From an uncultured Prevotella sp. (lineage in GTDB: Bacteria > Bacteroidota > Bacteroidia > Bacteroidales > Bacteroidaceae): DNA of 13,486 nucleotides. The translations under genes and the position numbers were made by a program. Shown here piece after piece: positions 1 to 6,744 of this stretch (position 1 is its first letter; every line of letters begins with the position of its first letter). The notes beneath the pieces were generated by a model. The model was not told the origin of the DNA. It searched no databases and saw only the letters and a list, made by a program, of their open reading frames with translations. The stretch covers positions 1 to 13,486 of the forward strand of contig USCM01000029.1 of NCBI GenBank assembly GCA_900553155.1, written 5' to 3'.

Positions 1-2565
1 GTCGGGTCCGGTAGAAGGCACGACAATCTCGGTGCCGTTAAACTTCCAGTCGGCAATAGAACCGTCGGCATCGAACGAGATGCTGAAGTTGTTGCCGGCA
101 ACGGTGTTGCCCTTAACCTTAAGCTTGCCCTTTGCGCTTACAGCCGGCAGAGCGGCACGTGGCTGCTGGACAAAGGTTGGGTCGGCTACCGACTTGGCTA
201 CGCCGCCTTCGGCATTAATGGCAAACTGCTGTGCCGCCATCTCGTATCCGCGCTCAGCCCATGTTGTAGCGTTCTTAAGGCGAAGACTAAGCGTAACGAC
301 ATACTCCTTGCCGTCGTTGGGCACATCCTTATAAGGAATGTTCATAAATATAGAGTCGCCGGGAGCACAGTTGGGCAGCTCCAAGTCGCCGCTCTCTACC
401 TTCGAGCCATTTGCAAGCACAGTGTACTTAAGGTAGTAGAGGTCGGCAAGGTCGGTGAAGCAGTACTTGTTGCGCAGAGTCAAAGTATGTCCGTCGAGCT
501 TCTCAAAGTTCACATAGCGGTAAACATACTTCACCTCGGTAAGCTTGGCGGTCCACTCTCTACCCGGTGTGATGATGCCGTTGCTCATAAAGTCGCCCTG
601 GAAACCACGATATCCCTTGTTCATCTTGGTATAATCGTAGCCAGAGGTATAATAGTGCAGACCTGTCTTAGGGTCGACAAGCGGCTGTCCAGCCTTGATG
701 CGGCGAGTGTCGTAGATGCCCTGGTCTACCCAGTCCCATATACATCCGCCTATGATGCCGGTGCTGCCCTCTATAAGATCCCAGTACTCCTGGAGGTTGC
801 CCACAGCCTGTCCCATAGCGTGTGCATACTCGCAGAGGAAGTAAGGCTTGCCGTGCAAGCCGTCGCGAAGGCCCTTTACCACCTCTATCTTGCGGTACAT
901 GCTTGTTCCGAGGTCGGAGCACTTCTCGCCGTGGTTGCTTCCCTCGTAGTGTACGATGGCGTCGCGACCCGGCAACAGCTTCTTCACACAATCGTAGGTA
1001 GCCTCAAAGTTGCATCCGCCGCCAGACTCGTTGCCAAGCGACCAGAACACAACACTTGGATGATTGCGGTCGCGCAGCACCATACGCTCGGTGCGGTCCA
1101 CATAAGCCGCACGCCAAGACGGTATGTTAGAAATCTTCTGATAGCCGTGGCACTCGATGTCTGCCTCGTCCATGCAGTAGAGTCCGAAGTAGTCGAACAT
1201 ATCGTACATCTTTGCCTGACGTGGATAGTGGGATGTGCGCACGGTGTTGATATTGGCGCGCTTCATCAGCTCGACGTCCTTAAGCATTGTAGGCACGTCG
1301 ATGGCATGACCGTAGAGCGGGTGTATATCCTGTGTGTTCACGCCCTTGAAGTACTCGCGCTTGCCGTTGACATAGATAAGGTTGCCACGACGCTCCACCT
1401 CGCGGAATCCGTAACGTGTAGAGAACACCATCTCCTCGGCATTGCCATTGAGCTGGCGCACGATGACGGTATACAGCGACGGCGTCTCCGGCGACCATGC
1501 CTTGAGGTCCTTAAGATTGTCGAAGGTAATGGTGAGCTTGCGTGAAAGGTCGGCAGGGGTCATGGCTACAGCCACCTGCTTTGAAGCCACACGCACGTTG
1601 TTGGGGTCGAGAAGCTCCACCTCAACCTGCTTGGTTGTCTTCTGTGCAAGAGCGTTGTCCATGGTAAGCTCTACCGCCATAGAGCCAGCCTGGTATGTAT
1701 CGTCGAGCTTAGAGGTGATGTAATGGTCGGCGATGTAGGTCTGCGGAGTAGCCACGAGATACACGTCGCGGTGTATTCCGGCAAGATGCCACATGTCCTG
1801 ACCCTCAAGATACGAGCCGTCGCACCAGCGGTATACACGTACCGACACATTGTTCTCGCCACGACGAACAAGCGACGTAACGTCAAACTCGGCATCGGTG
1901 TTGGCACCCTGCGAGTAGCCGGCATACTTGCCGTTGACCCAAACCACGATGGCGCTGCACGCTCCGTCGAAGTGGAGGAACACGCGCTTGCCCTGGTTCC
2001 AGCCCTCTGGCAGTGTGAATGTACGGCGATACGAGCCTACAGGGTTCTTGTCGAAGTTGTCGTCGTAAGCCTCGATGTGCGGAGGATTGGCCTTGAAGGG
2101 GAATCCCACATTATTATATACAGGCACATCATAGCCCGCCATCTCCCAGTTAAGAGGCACCTTGATGTTGTCCCAAGAGCTTACGTCGGCATTGTCGGCA
2201 TAGAAGTCCTTCTCCTCAGGCTTGCCCTTACGCCAGTCGGGGGTGTAATGGAACTTCCAGTCGCCGTTGAGCAGCAGATAGTCGGCATACAATGGTGTAG
2301 CCCACGCAAGACGATAGCGTTCGTCCTTCTGCATAAGCTTGGTAGACGAGTAAGGTATGAATGTGGCGCGAGCCTTAAGCTTGCGGTCCTCAAACTTGGT
2401 TTCGTCCTCCACCCAAGCGTCGGTGAAGACGGGAGCCTCCTGTGTAACGACACGTGCCTTTGCCGCCTTGCGCTGCGGCTTGACAACCTTAGATGCCCCA
2501 AATGCCGATGTACTTACAACAAGTGCAGCTGCGGCAATAAACAATACTAATGGGTTTCTCTTCAT
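1..2565 (-). CDS. Secreted GH2 beta-galactosidase (LacZ-like), C-terminus cut by window edge
   Basis: The frame stays open for 855 codons from an ATG at 2565 to the window edge. Residues 1-24 are a Sec signal peptide (Lys-Arg, then a hydrophobic core, then AFGA) without a lipobox Cys, so a periplasmic enzyme is expected. In order I see a GH2 sugar-binding domain (about 95-275), an Ig-like domain (about 280-385), the TIM barrel (about 390-690), a linking beta domain, and the beginning of the LacZ small-chain domain near 835. The acid/base Glu513 lies in WSLGNESG and the nucleophile Glu579 in FLCEYAHAMG, matching E. coli LacZ E461 and E537. The family is usually over 1000 aa, so perhaps 150-300 residues are missing. 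The likely reaction is hydrolysis of terminal beta-galactosides; other GH2 substrates cannot be excluded. LacZ has N-S after CEYAHAMG, whereas this protein has Q-A. Confidence 0.93.
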   Translation of the reverse strand, partial: MKRNPLVLFIAAAALVVSTSAFGASKVVKPQRKAAKARVVTQEAPVFTDAWVEDETKFEDRKLKARATFIPYSSTKLMQKDERYRLAWATPLYADYLLLNGDWKFHYTPDWRKGKPEEKDFYADNADVSSWDNIKVPLNWEMAGYDVPVYNNVGFPFKANPPHIEAYDDNFDKNPVGSYRRTFTLPEGWNQGKRVFLHFDGACSAIVVWVNGKYAGYSQGANTDAEFDVTSLVRRGENNVSVRVYRWCDGSYLEGQDMWHLAGIHRDVYLVATPQTYIADHYITSKLDDTYQAGSMAVELTMDNALAQKTTKQVEVELLDPNNVRVASKQVAVAMTPADLSRKLTITFDNLKDLKAWSPETPSLYTVIVRQLNGNAEEMVFSTRYGFREVERRGNLIYVNGKREYFKGVNTQDIHPLYGHAIDVPTMLKDVELMKRANINTVRTSHYPRQAKMYDMFDYFGLYCMDEADIECHGYQKISNIPSWRAAYVDRTERMVLRDRNHPSVVFWSLGNESGGGCNFEATYDCVKKLLPGRDAIVHYEGSNHGEKCSDLGTSMYRKIEVVKGLRDGLHGKPYFLCEYAHAMGQAVGNLQEYWDLIEGSTGIIGGCIWDWVDQGIYDTRRIKAGQPLVDPKTGLHYYTSGYDYTKMNKGYRGFQGDFMSNGIITPGREWTAKLTEVKYVYRYVNFEKLDGHTLTLRNKYCFTDLADLYYLKYTVLANGSKVESGDLELPNCAPGDSIFMNIPYKDVPNDGKEYVVTLSLRLKNATTWAERGYEMAAQQFAINAEGGVAKSVADPTFVQQPRAALPAVSAKGKLKVKGNTVAGNNFSISFDADGSIADWKFNGTEIVVPSTGPD

Positions 2566-2666
2566 TTTAATTTAGGTCTTTATATGATTTGTTTTAGTTC
2601 GGAGTTGTAGTGCATTGGCTGTCAAAGCTTTTCCTCAACCTTGCTTGCATGCAGCCATATCCTTTG

Positions 2667-2697
2667 CAAAGTTAGTGTAAATCGAAGACAATACAAA
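2667..2697 (-). promoter_or_regulatory. Bacteroidota-type promoter of the beta-galactosidase gene
   Basis: On the minus strand TTTG (2697-2694), 19 bases and TAACTTTG (2674-2667) match the -33 and -7 boxes of the primary Bacteroidota sigma factor. The 5' leader to the ATG at 2565 would be about 95 nt. The sequence match is direct; activity is inferred. Confidence 0.7.
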
Positions 2698-2714
2698 ACA
2701 AACTCGTTTGTTTT
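2695..2714. promoter_or_regulatory. Palindromic candidate operator at the beta-galactosidase promoter
   Basis: AAAACAAAC and GTTTGTTTT form a perfect 9-bp inverted repeat around the centre TC. The left arm overlaps the -33 box at 2694-2697, a position where a bound dimeric regulator could block or recruit polymerase. No regulator gene is visible in the window, so the binding protein is unknown. Confidence 0.45.
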
Positions 2715-2811
2715 TATTGTTTGAATGTCGTCTAACGTATAATATATCACGTATCATACATCGAATAAGCCATAAAATCATCATATTTTAGAAAATAATT
2801 AGGCAAAAATG

Positions 2812-2841
2812 TTGTAGTTTAAAATAAAATAACTACCTTTG
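2812..2841 (+). promoter_or_regulatory. Promoter of tRNA-Tyr
   Basis: TTG at 2812-2814, a 19-base spacer and TACCTTTG at 2834-2841 fit the Bacteroidota -33/-7 pattern. Transcription would begin about 15 bases before the mature tRNA 5' end. The 13-mer around the -7 box recurs at the purH promoter. Confidence 0.7.
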
Positions 2842-2862
2842 CACTCGCTTTAAAAAAGCAAC

Positions 2863-2944
2863 GGGTGGTTACCAGAGTGGCCAAATGGGGCAGACTGTAA
2901 ATCTGCTGGCTATGCCTTCGGTGGTTCGAATCCATCACCACCCA
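2863..2944 (+). tRNA. tRNA-Tyr, anticodon GUA
   Basis: The acceptor arms GGGTGGT (2863-2869) and ACCACCC (2937-2943) pair perfectly, with discriminator A2944. The D arm is CCA/TGG. The anticodon stem CAGA/TCTG closes the loop CTGTAAA with GTA at 2897-2899. A long variable arm marks a class II tRNA, as expected for bacterial tRNA-Tyr, and the T arm contains TTCGAAT. The length is 82 nt without CCA, which is not encoded and must be added by tRNA nucleotidyltransferase. It is flanked by its own promoter and terminator, so it appears to be a single-gene transcript. Confidence 0.97.
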
Positions 2945-2976
2945 CAAATTTAAAGGATAGTGAGAGAATTGAGAGA

Positions 2977-3006
2977 GGTGTGTCATTAGCGTGGCGCACC
3001 TTTTTT
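2977..3006 (+). terminator. Intrinsic terminator after tRNA-Tyr
   Basis: GGTGTGTCAT (2977-2986) pairs with GTGGCGCACC (2991-3000) across a TAGC tetraloop. The stem has 10 bp with three G-U wobbles and is followed directly by six T. It separates the tRNA transcript from the next gene. Confidence 0.85.
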
Positions 3007-3034
3007 CGTATTATCCCACACCATCTTCAAATAT

Positions 3035-3042
3035 AACCTTTG
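3035..3042 (+). promoter_or_regulatory. Possible -7 box for the YhcH-like/S41 gene pair
   Basis: AACCTTTG differs from TAnnTTTG at one base and lies 30 bases before the ATG at 3073, downstream of the tRNA terminator. No clear -33 TTTG is found at the right distance, so this is only a candidate. Confidence 0.3.
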
Positions 3043-3072
3043 GATTGTACTACAACTAATAATTAAAACAAA

Positions 3073-3708
3073 ATGAACAGACTACAGACAACGCTCGCGG
3101 CGCTCGCCATATCGTTTGCCGCATCTCTAACAACAATGGCGCAGGCCGTGTACACACAACCCTGCAACGACAAGAAGCTCGAGAAGAAGGCCACCAAGTG
3201 GGTTGAATCGGGCAAGTGGCGCAACGGATTCAATGCCGCATCGCCCGACGCTACCGTCAACGCACCCGAGTTTTACACACAATACAAGAAGAATCCGCAG
3301 TGGAAGCAGCTCTTTGCATGGCTTGCCAAGACCGACCTCATGGCTCTGCCTGCAGGACAGCACCCTATACCTGGCACCAACATGAAGGCCAACGTTGAGG
3401 ACGGCGAGAACGGCGACCTTGAGAAGAGGGGCACAGAGAGCCACCGACAGTACGTCGACTTCCAGTATGTGGTTAAGGGCAGCGAGCGCTTCGGACTGCT
3501 CGACCACGTTACAAGCAAGCCCAAGGCACCCTACCGCCCCGACATCATCAACTATACATACGAGGTGGACAAGACCAAGTTTGTAGACTCCGAACCCGAC
3601 AAGTTCTTCATCTTCTTCCCGGGCGACTGGCACATTGCCAAGATAAAGACCGACAAGGAAGACCAGAACATACGCGTTGTCGTGGTGAAGGTGGAGTATA
3701 AGCAATAA
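3073..3708 (+). CDS. Secreted YhcH/YjgK/YiaL (EbgC-like) family protein
   Basis: The protein has 211 aa. Residues 1-25 are a Sec signal peptide (MNRLQ, hydrophobic core, TMAQA) predicting a periplasmic product. The rest matches the YhcH/YjgK/YiaL (DUF386) cupin-like family. A conserved ESHRQYVDFQY segment holds Glu122, His124 and Asp129, and FFIFFPGDWHIAK holds His187; these resemble the family's metal and substrate site. Members include E. coli EbgC, the small subunit of the Ebg beta-galactosidase, and proteins linked to sialic acid catabolism. Cytoplasmic members are about 150 aa, so the extra length is the signal peptide plus an N-terminal segment of about 40 residues. The start follows an A-rich leader with no clear Shine-Dalgarno. 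The substrate is unknown; the neighbouring beta-galactosidase suggests a sugar role. Confidence 0.85.
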   Translation: MNRLQTTLAALAISFAASLTTMAQAVYTQPCNDKKLEKKATKWVESGKWRNGFNAASPDATVNAPEFYTQYKKNPQWKQLFAWLAKTDLMALPAGQHPIPGTNMKANVEDGENGDLEKRGTESHRQYVDFQYVVKGSERFGLLDHVTSKPKAPYRPDIINYTYEVDKTKFVDSEPDKFFIFFPGDWHIAKIKTDKEDQNIRVVVVKVEYKQ

Positions 3709-3726
3709 CAACTTATCAAGGTTTCA

Positions 3727-3743
3727 GCATGCCATCGGCATGC
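3727..3743 (+). other. Intercistronic hairpin between the YhcH-like and S41 genes
   Basis: GCATGCC (3727-3733) and GGCATGC (3737-3743) form a perfect 7-bp stem with an ATC loop. No T tract follows, so it is not an ordinary terminator. It may stabilise the upstream message or tune reading into the peptidase gene. An in-frame ATG at 3729 lies inside the stem, which disfavours it as the peptidase start. Confidence 0.5.
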
Positions 3744-3758
3744 CTATACATTACAATT

Positions 3759-4793
3759 ATGACATTAGACAGATTTAGCCGCAAGTGCATCAATATGGTT
3801 ATAGCCCTTATAACCGTATTGGGCATGTGGGCATGTGTCGACGAACACGAGTATGCCGACAATCCGCGGGGCAACTTCGAGGCTCTGTGGAAGATTATAG
3901 ACGAGCACTACTGCTTCTTCGACTACAAGCAAGCCGAGTACGGACTCGACTGGAACGCCGTGCACGACAAGTACTCTAAGCAGATATCCGACGGCATGAC
4001 CGAAACACAGCTGTTCGAGGTATTGGGCAACATGCTTGCCGAGCTGCGCGACGGACACGTCAATATGTACTCGTCGTGGGACATCGCACGCAACTGGTCG
4101 TGGCACGAGGACTATCCGTCTAATGTGAGCGACACGCTGCTGCGGCGCTATCTCGGCACCGACTACCGCATCACGTCGGGCATGAAGTATCGCCGTCTGG
4201 ACGACAACACGGGCTACATACAGTGCCCGTCGTTTGCCAACGGCATCGGAGCGGGCAACCTGGACGACATACTATTCTACCTCGCTCCGTGCAACGGACT
4301 GATTATAGACCTGCGCGACAACACGGGCGGCATGCTCTCGTCTGCCGAACAATTAGCGGCAAGGTTCACCAACGAGAAGCGTCTTGTGGGATATATGCAG
4401 CACAAGACGGGCAAGGCACACGCCGACTTCTCACCTCTTGAGGAGCAATGGCTCAAGCCGGGCAAGGGCGTTCGCTGGCAGAAGCACACCGTTGTGCTTA
4501 CCAACCGCTCGGTATACAGCGCCGCCAACGAGTTTGTAAAGTATATGAAGTGCTGCCCCAACGTCACCATCGTTGGCGACCGCACTGGCGGCGGGGCAGG
4601 TATGCCCTACTCGTCCGAACTGCCTAACGGCTGGGGCATACGTTTCTCGGCATGCCCTATGTACAACCGCGACAAGCAATCTACCGAGTTTGGCATAGCC
4701 CCCGACCACGCCGTGGCCCTGTCGCAAGCCGACTTGCTACGTGGGAAGGACACGATTATAGAATATGCCCGCAAGCTATTGAGGGAGAATTAA
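3759..4793 (+). CDS. S41-family (C-terminal processing/tricorn-like) peptidase, putative lipoprotein
   Basis: From the ATG at 3759 the protein has 344 aa. I chose this start over an in-frame ATG at 3729, which lies in a hairpin and would put ten extra residues before the signal. Residues 13-25 are hydrophobic and end at Cys26 (GMWAC), a loose lipobox, so an outer-membrane or periplasmic lipoprotein is likely. The S41 pattern is clear: LRDGHV (96-101), the core LIIDLRDNTGG (181-191), VVLTNRSVYSAANEF (245-259) with probable nucleophile Ser254, and GDRTGGGAGMPYSSELPNG (273-291). The segment between LRDGHV and the core is short and I see no obvious PDZ domain. It lies 50 bp after the YhcH-like gene, probably in the same transcript. 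The natural substrate is unknown. Confidence 0.85.
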   Translation: MTLDRFSRKCINMVIALITVLGMWACVDEHEYADNPRGNFEALWKIIDEHYCFFDYKQAEYGLDWNAVHDKYSKQISDGMTETQLFEVLGNMLAELRDGHVNMYSSWDIARNWSWHEDYPSNVSDTLLRRYLGTDYRITSGMKYRRLDDNTGYIQCPSFANGIGAGNLDDILFYLAPCNGLIIDLRDNTGGMLSSAEQLAARFTNEKRLVGYMQHKTGKAHADFSPLEEQWLKPGKGVRWQKHTVVLTNRSVYSAANEFVKYMKCCPNVTIVGDRTGGGAGMPYSSELPNGWGIRFSACPMYNRDKQSTEFGIAPDHAVALSQADLLRGKDTIIEYARKLLREN

Positions 4794-4908
4794 GGCTTAA
4801 TTGGCCGGTCATCAAGGCTTAATTGGTCGGTCATCAAGGCTTAATTGGTCGGTCATTAAGGCTTAATTGGTCGGTCATTAAGGCTTAATTGGTCGGTCAT
4901 CAAGGCTT
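4792..4908 (+). repeat. 22-bp tandem repeat, five full units plus a partial sixth
   Basis: Units start at 4792, 4814, 4836, 4858 and 4880, exactly 22 bases apart, with a seven-base remnant at 4902-4908. The consensus is AAGGCTTAATT followed by GGTCGGTCATY. Units differ only at a C/T in GGYCGG and at the last base. The first unit contains the last two bases of the peptidase TAA stop. Where a unit ends CATT, the segment from AAGGCTTAAT to ATTAAGGCTT can form a 10-bp stem with one mismatch and a 9-base loop. Confidence 0.95.
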
Positions 4909-4938
4909 TGTTGTATGCCACTCTATATTAATGTTTTG

Positions 4939-5226
4939 TTTTTCTAACCCCTCATTCTATCATCATTTAGGGCGTTTACACACATAACTCATTGAAAGAC
5001 AACGCATAGCAAGAGTGTTAGGTTGCGAGTCAAGGGGCTTACCTATCACGGTTCTATCACTAAGGCATCACAAGCCACAAAAGCCAAATGTGCTGTGATA
5101 CCTTAGTGATAGAAGCGTGATAGATAACCACCTCCATCCACAGCCCATCACTCGCATATATCGTTGTGTATCTGCAACTTACAGAGTTTCAACCTTTAAA
5201 TAGTGATAGAATGAGAGGTTGAAAAA
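4939..5226. repeat. 288-bp degenerate palindromic element
   Basis: The outer arms 4939-4969 and 5197-5226 match over about 30 bp with one gap and few mismatches; the shared core is CTCATTCTATCA. The inner arms 5043-5072 and 5094-5123 match at 28 of 30 positions around a 21-base loop. Between them ACAACG (4999-5004) mirrors CGTTGT (5162-5167), and GAGTG (5013-5017) mirrors CACTC (5149-5153). CTATCAY occurs three times left of centre (4957, 5043, 5054) and GTGATAG three times right (5106, 5117, 5203). Every pair centres on 5083, so spacing is preserved across the element. It has no coding content. It could be a miniature mobile element, a long hairpin RNA or a bidirectional terminator. Confidence 0.85.
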
Positions 5227-5264
5227 GAAAAAAGATATAGTATATACTGGGAGTACTTTATACT
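5221..5264 (-). terminator. Possible terminator of the mre-rod operon after rodA
   Basis: Read on the minus strand, AGTATA (5264-5259) and TATACT (5244-5239) can pair. They are followed by a T-rich run at 5233-5222. The stem is short and AU-rich, so termination may also depend on the larger palindrome just beyond. Confidence 0.4.
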
Positions 5265-5269
5265 TCAGC

Positions 5270-6733
5270 CTAATCCTGCTTGATATTGCGGCCCGCATCT
5301 ATCCTCAGGAAGATGAACATCAGTATGGTGAAGCCCCACAACGACGAACCGCCATAACTGAAGAAGGGCAGCGGGATGCCGATAACCGGCGTCAAGCCCA
5401 ACACCATACCCACATTGATGAACACGTGGAACAGGAAGACCGACGCCACACTATACCCATACACCCTGCCAAAGATGAACGGCTGGCGCTCGGCAAGCTT
5501 CATAAGCCTCAATATCAAGGCAAGGAACAGCAGCAGCACACTTGCCGAACCCACGAATCCTTCCTCCTCGCCAACGGTACAGAAGATAAAGTCGGTATCC
5601 TGCTCAGGCACAAACTTTAGCTTGGTCTGTGTTCCGTTGAGAAATCCCTTGCCCTTAAGACCACCCGAACCGATGGCTATCTCGCTCTGATGCACGTTGT
5701 ATCCGGCACCGGCAAGGTCCTCGTCCAGACCCAACAGCACATTGATGCGCACACGCTGGTGCGGCTCCATGACGTTGTTGAGCACATAGTCGGCCGAATA
5801 GAAGAACACCACCGAGCCTATGGCGAACGCAAGAATCATGAAATAGCTCTTAAGCCTGGTGCGCAGAGCGTTGAGCAGCAGGTACACAAACATCAAGACG
5901 CACACGCCAAGCTGAACCCACGTAACGTCGAAGGGGATGACAAACAGCGAGAAGAGCATGGCTATAAGCGTGAAGCCGATGCTGTAGCAAACGATGGTCA
6001 ATGCCTGTCGGCGCTCGCGTGTGTACATATCCACCATACAAGCCGTGAATATCTGCACAAACAGCAGCACCACAAACTTGCCCACCGACGTGGGCGTGTC
6101 CATAAACAGCACACTCTCGTACTTGATGCCGACGACAAAATAGAACACCATCGCCACGCCCGTAAAGAGTATGCTGCCCGGCATTCCCTCGCGATAGAGC
6201 ACGAGGAAGAAGGTGAGGTACACCAGTGCCGAACCCGTCTCGCGCTGCCCCACAATGCAGAGCATAGGGATGAAGATTACGGCACAGGCTGCCACAAAGT
6301 CCTTCGTGCGGTGTATGGAGAAGCCGTAGGCACTCATAAGCTTGGCGAGAGCCAAGGCGGTGGCAAACTTGCCAAACTCGGCTGGCTGCAGACGTATAGG
6401 TCCGATGACGAGCCACGAGTGCGAGCCCTTGATGTCGTGCGGATTGAAGATGGTGGCAAAGAGCAGCAACAGCAGTATGCCGAATATGATATACGCGAAC
6501 GTGTCGAAGAACTTGACGTCCATCATCAGTATGACAAAGCCCAGACATATACTCGTGCCTATCCACACTATCTGCATACCCGAACGTGTACTGAGGCTGA
6601 AGATGTCGTTGTCGCCAAACGTATAGCTGGCGCCACAGATGCTTAGCCATCCGAATATCATCAGGGCTATGTAGATGCCTATGGTTATCCAGTCTACCTG
6701 CGACCAGATGCTTTGCGGTTTATTGGTTGGCAT
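5270..6733 (-). CDS. rodA: RodA, SEDS-family peptidoglycan glycosyltransferase
   Basis: The protein has 487 aa and many hydrophobic segments. RodA polymerises lipid II into glycan strands in the inner membrane, working with PBP2 in the rod complex. SEDS motifs are present: SHSWLVIGPIRLQPAEFGK (104-122), GQRETGSALV (162-171), EPHQRVRI (323-330), the NVHQSEIAIGSGGLKGKG region (346-363), EQDTDFIF (377-384) with the expected catalytic Asp381, and IGIPLPFFSYGGSS (451-464). E. coli RodA is about 370 aa. The extra length is mainly in the middle (about 175-310) as additional hydrophobic segments, which I believe is common in Bacteroidota. The start lies 11 bases after the mrdA stop. FtsW is the alternative, but the gene neighbourhood favours RodA. 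Confidence 0.95.
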   Translation of the reverse strand: MPTNKPQSIWSQVDWITIGIYIALMIFGWLSICGASYTFGDNDIFSLSTRSGMQIVWIGTSICLGFVILMMDVKFFDTFAYIIFGILLLLLFATIFNPHDIKGSHSWLVIGPIRLQPAEFGKFATALALAKLMSAYGFSIHRTKDFVAACAVIFIPMLCIVGQRETGSALVYLTFFLVLYREGMPGSILFTGVAMVFYFVVGIKYESVLFMDTPTSVGKFVVLLFVQIFTACMVDMYTRERRQALTIVCYSIGFTLIAMLFSLFVIPFDVTWVQLGVCVLMFVYLLLNALRTRLKSYFMILAFAIGSVVFFYSADYVLNNVMEPHQRVRINVLLGLDEDLAGAGYNVHQSEIAIGSGGLKGKGFLNGTQTKLKFVPEQDTDFIFCTVGEEEGFVGSASVLLLFLALILRLMKLAERQPFIFGRVYGYSVASVFLFHVFINVGMVLGLTPVIGIPLPFFSYGGSSLWGFTILMFIFLRIDAGRNIKQD

Positions 6734-6744
6734 AATAATCTGAG

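Larger units (their letters stand above)
2566..2862. other. Divergent AT-rich intergenic region between beta-galactosidase and tRNA-Tyr
   Basis: These 297 bases contain no credible gene. They hold the leftward beta-galactosidase promoter with its palindrome, a direct repeat of ACGTAT at 2735-2740 and 2749-2754, and the rightward tRNA promoter. Nothing else stands out. Confidence 0.7.
4794..5269. other. Convergent intergenic region without a credible gene
   Basis: These 476 bases lie between the convergent ends of the S41 peptidase and rodA genes. They hold the 22-bp tandem repeat, the large palindrome at 4939-5226 and a possible rodA terminator. The only open frame entering here, from 5219 on the + strand, runs antisense into rodA and has no family features. 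Confidence 0.8.

Noticed and set aside
487..1545. Long open frame of 352 codons on the + strand
   Set aside because: It lies wholly antisense to the GH2 gene, whose motifs and signal peptide are unmistakable; the translated protein is Val/His/Leu-rich with no family features.
1723..2550. Open frame of 275 codons on the + strand
   Set aside because: Antisense to the N-terminal part of the GH2 gene; no recognisable domain.
3127..3711. Open frame of 194 codons on the minus strand
   Set aside because: Antisense to the YhcH-like gene, whose signal peptide and His motifs support the + strand.
3729..3758. Upstream in-frame ATG as the start of the S41 peptidase
   Set aside because: It lies in a perfect hairpin and would add ten residues before the lipoprotein signal; the ATG at 3759 gives a better signal peptide.
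4792..4908. Tandem repeat considered as a CRISPR array
   Set aside because: Units are directly abutting with no variable spacers, and no cas genes are present.
4939..5226. Palindrome considered as a complete insertion sequence
   Set aside because: It has no room for or trace of a transposase and no clear target-site duplication was found; at most it is a non-autonomous element.
5690..6646. Open frame of 318 codons on the + strand, rich in His, Glu and Gln
   Set aside because: Antisense shadow of rodA; the composition is what complemented membrane-protein codons give.
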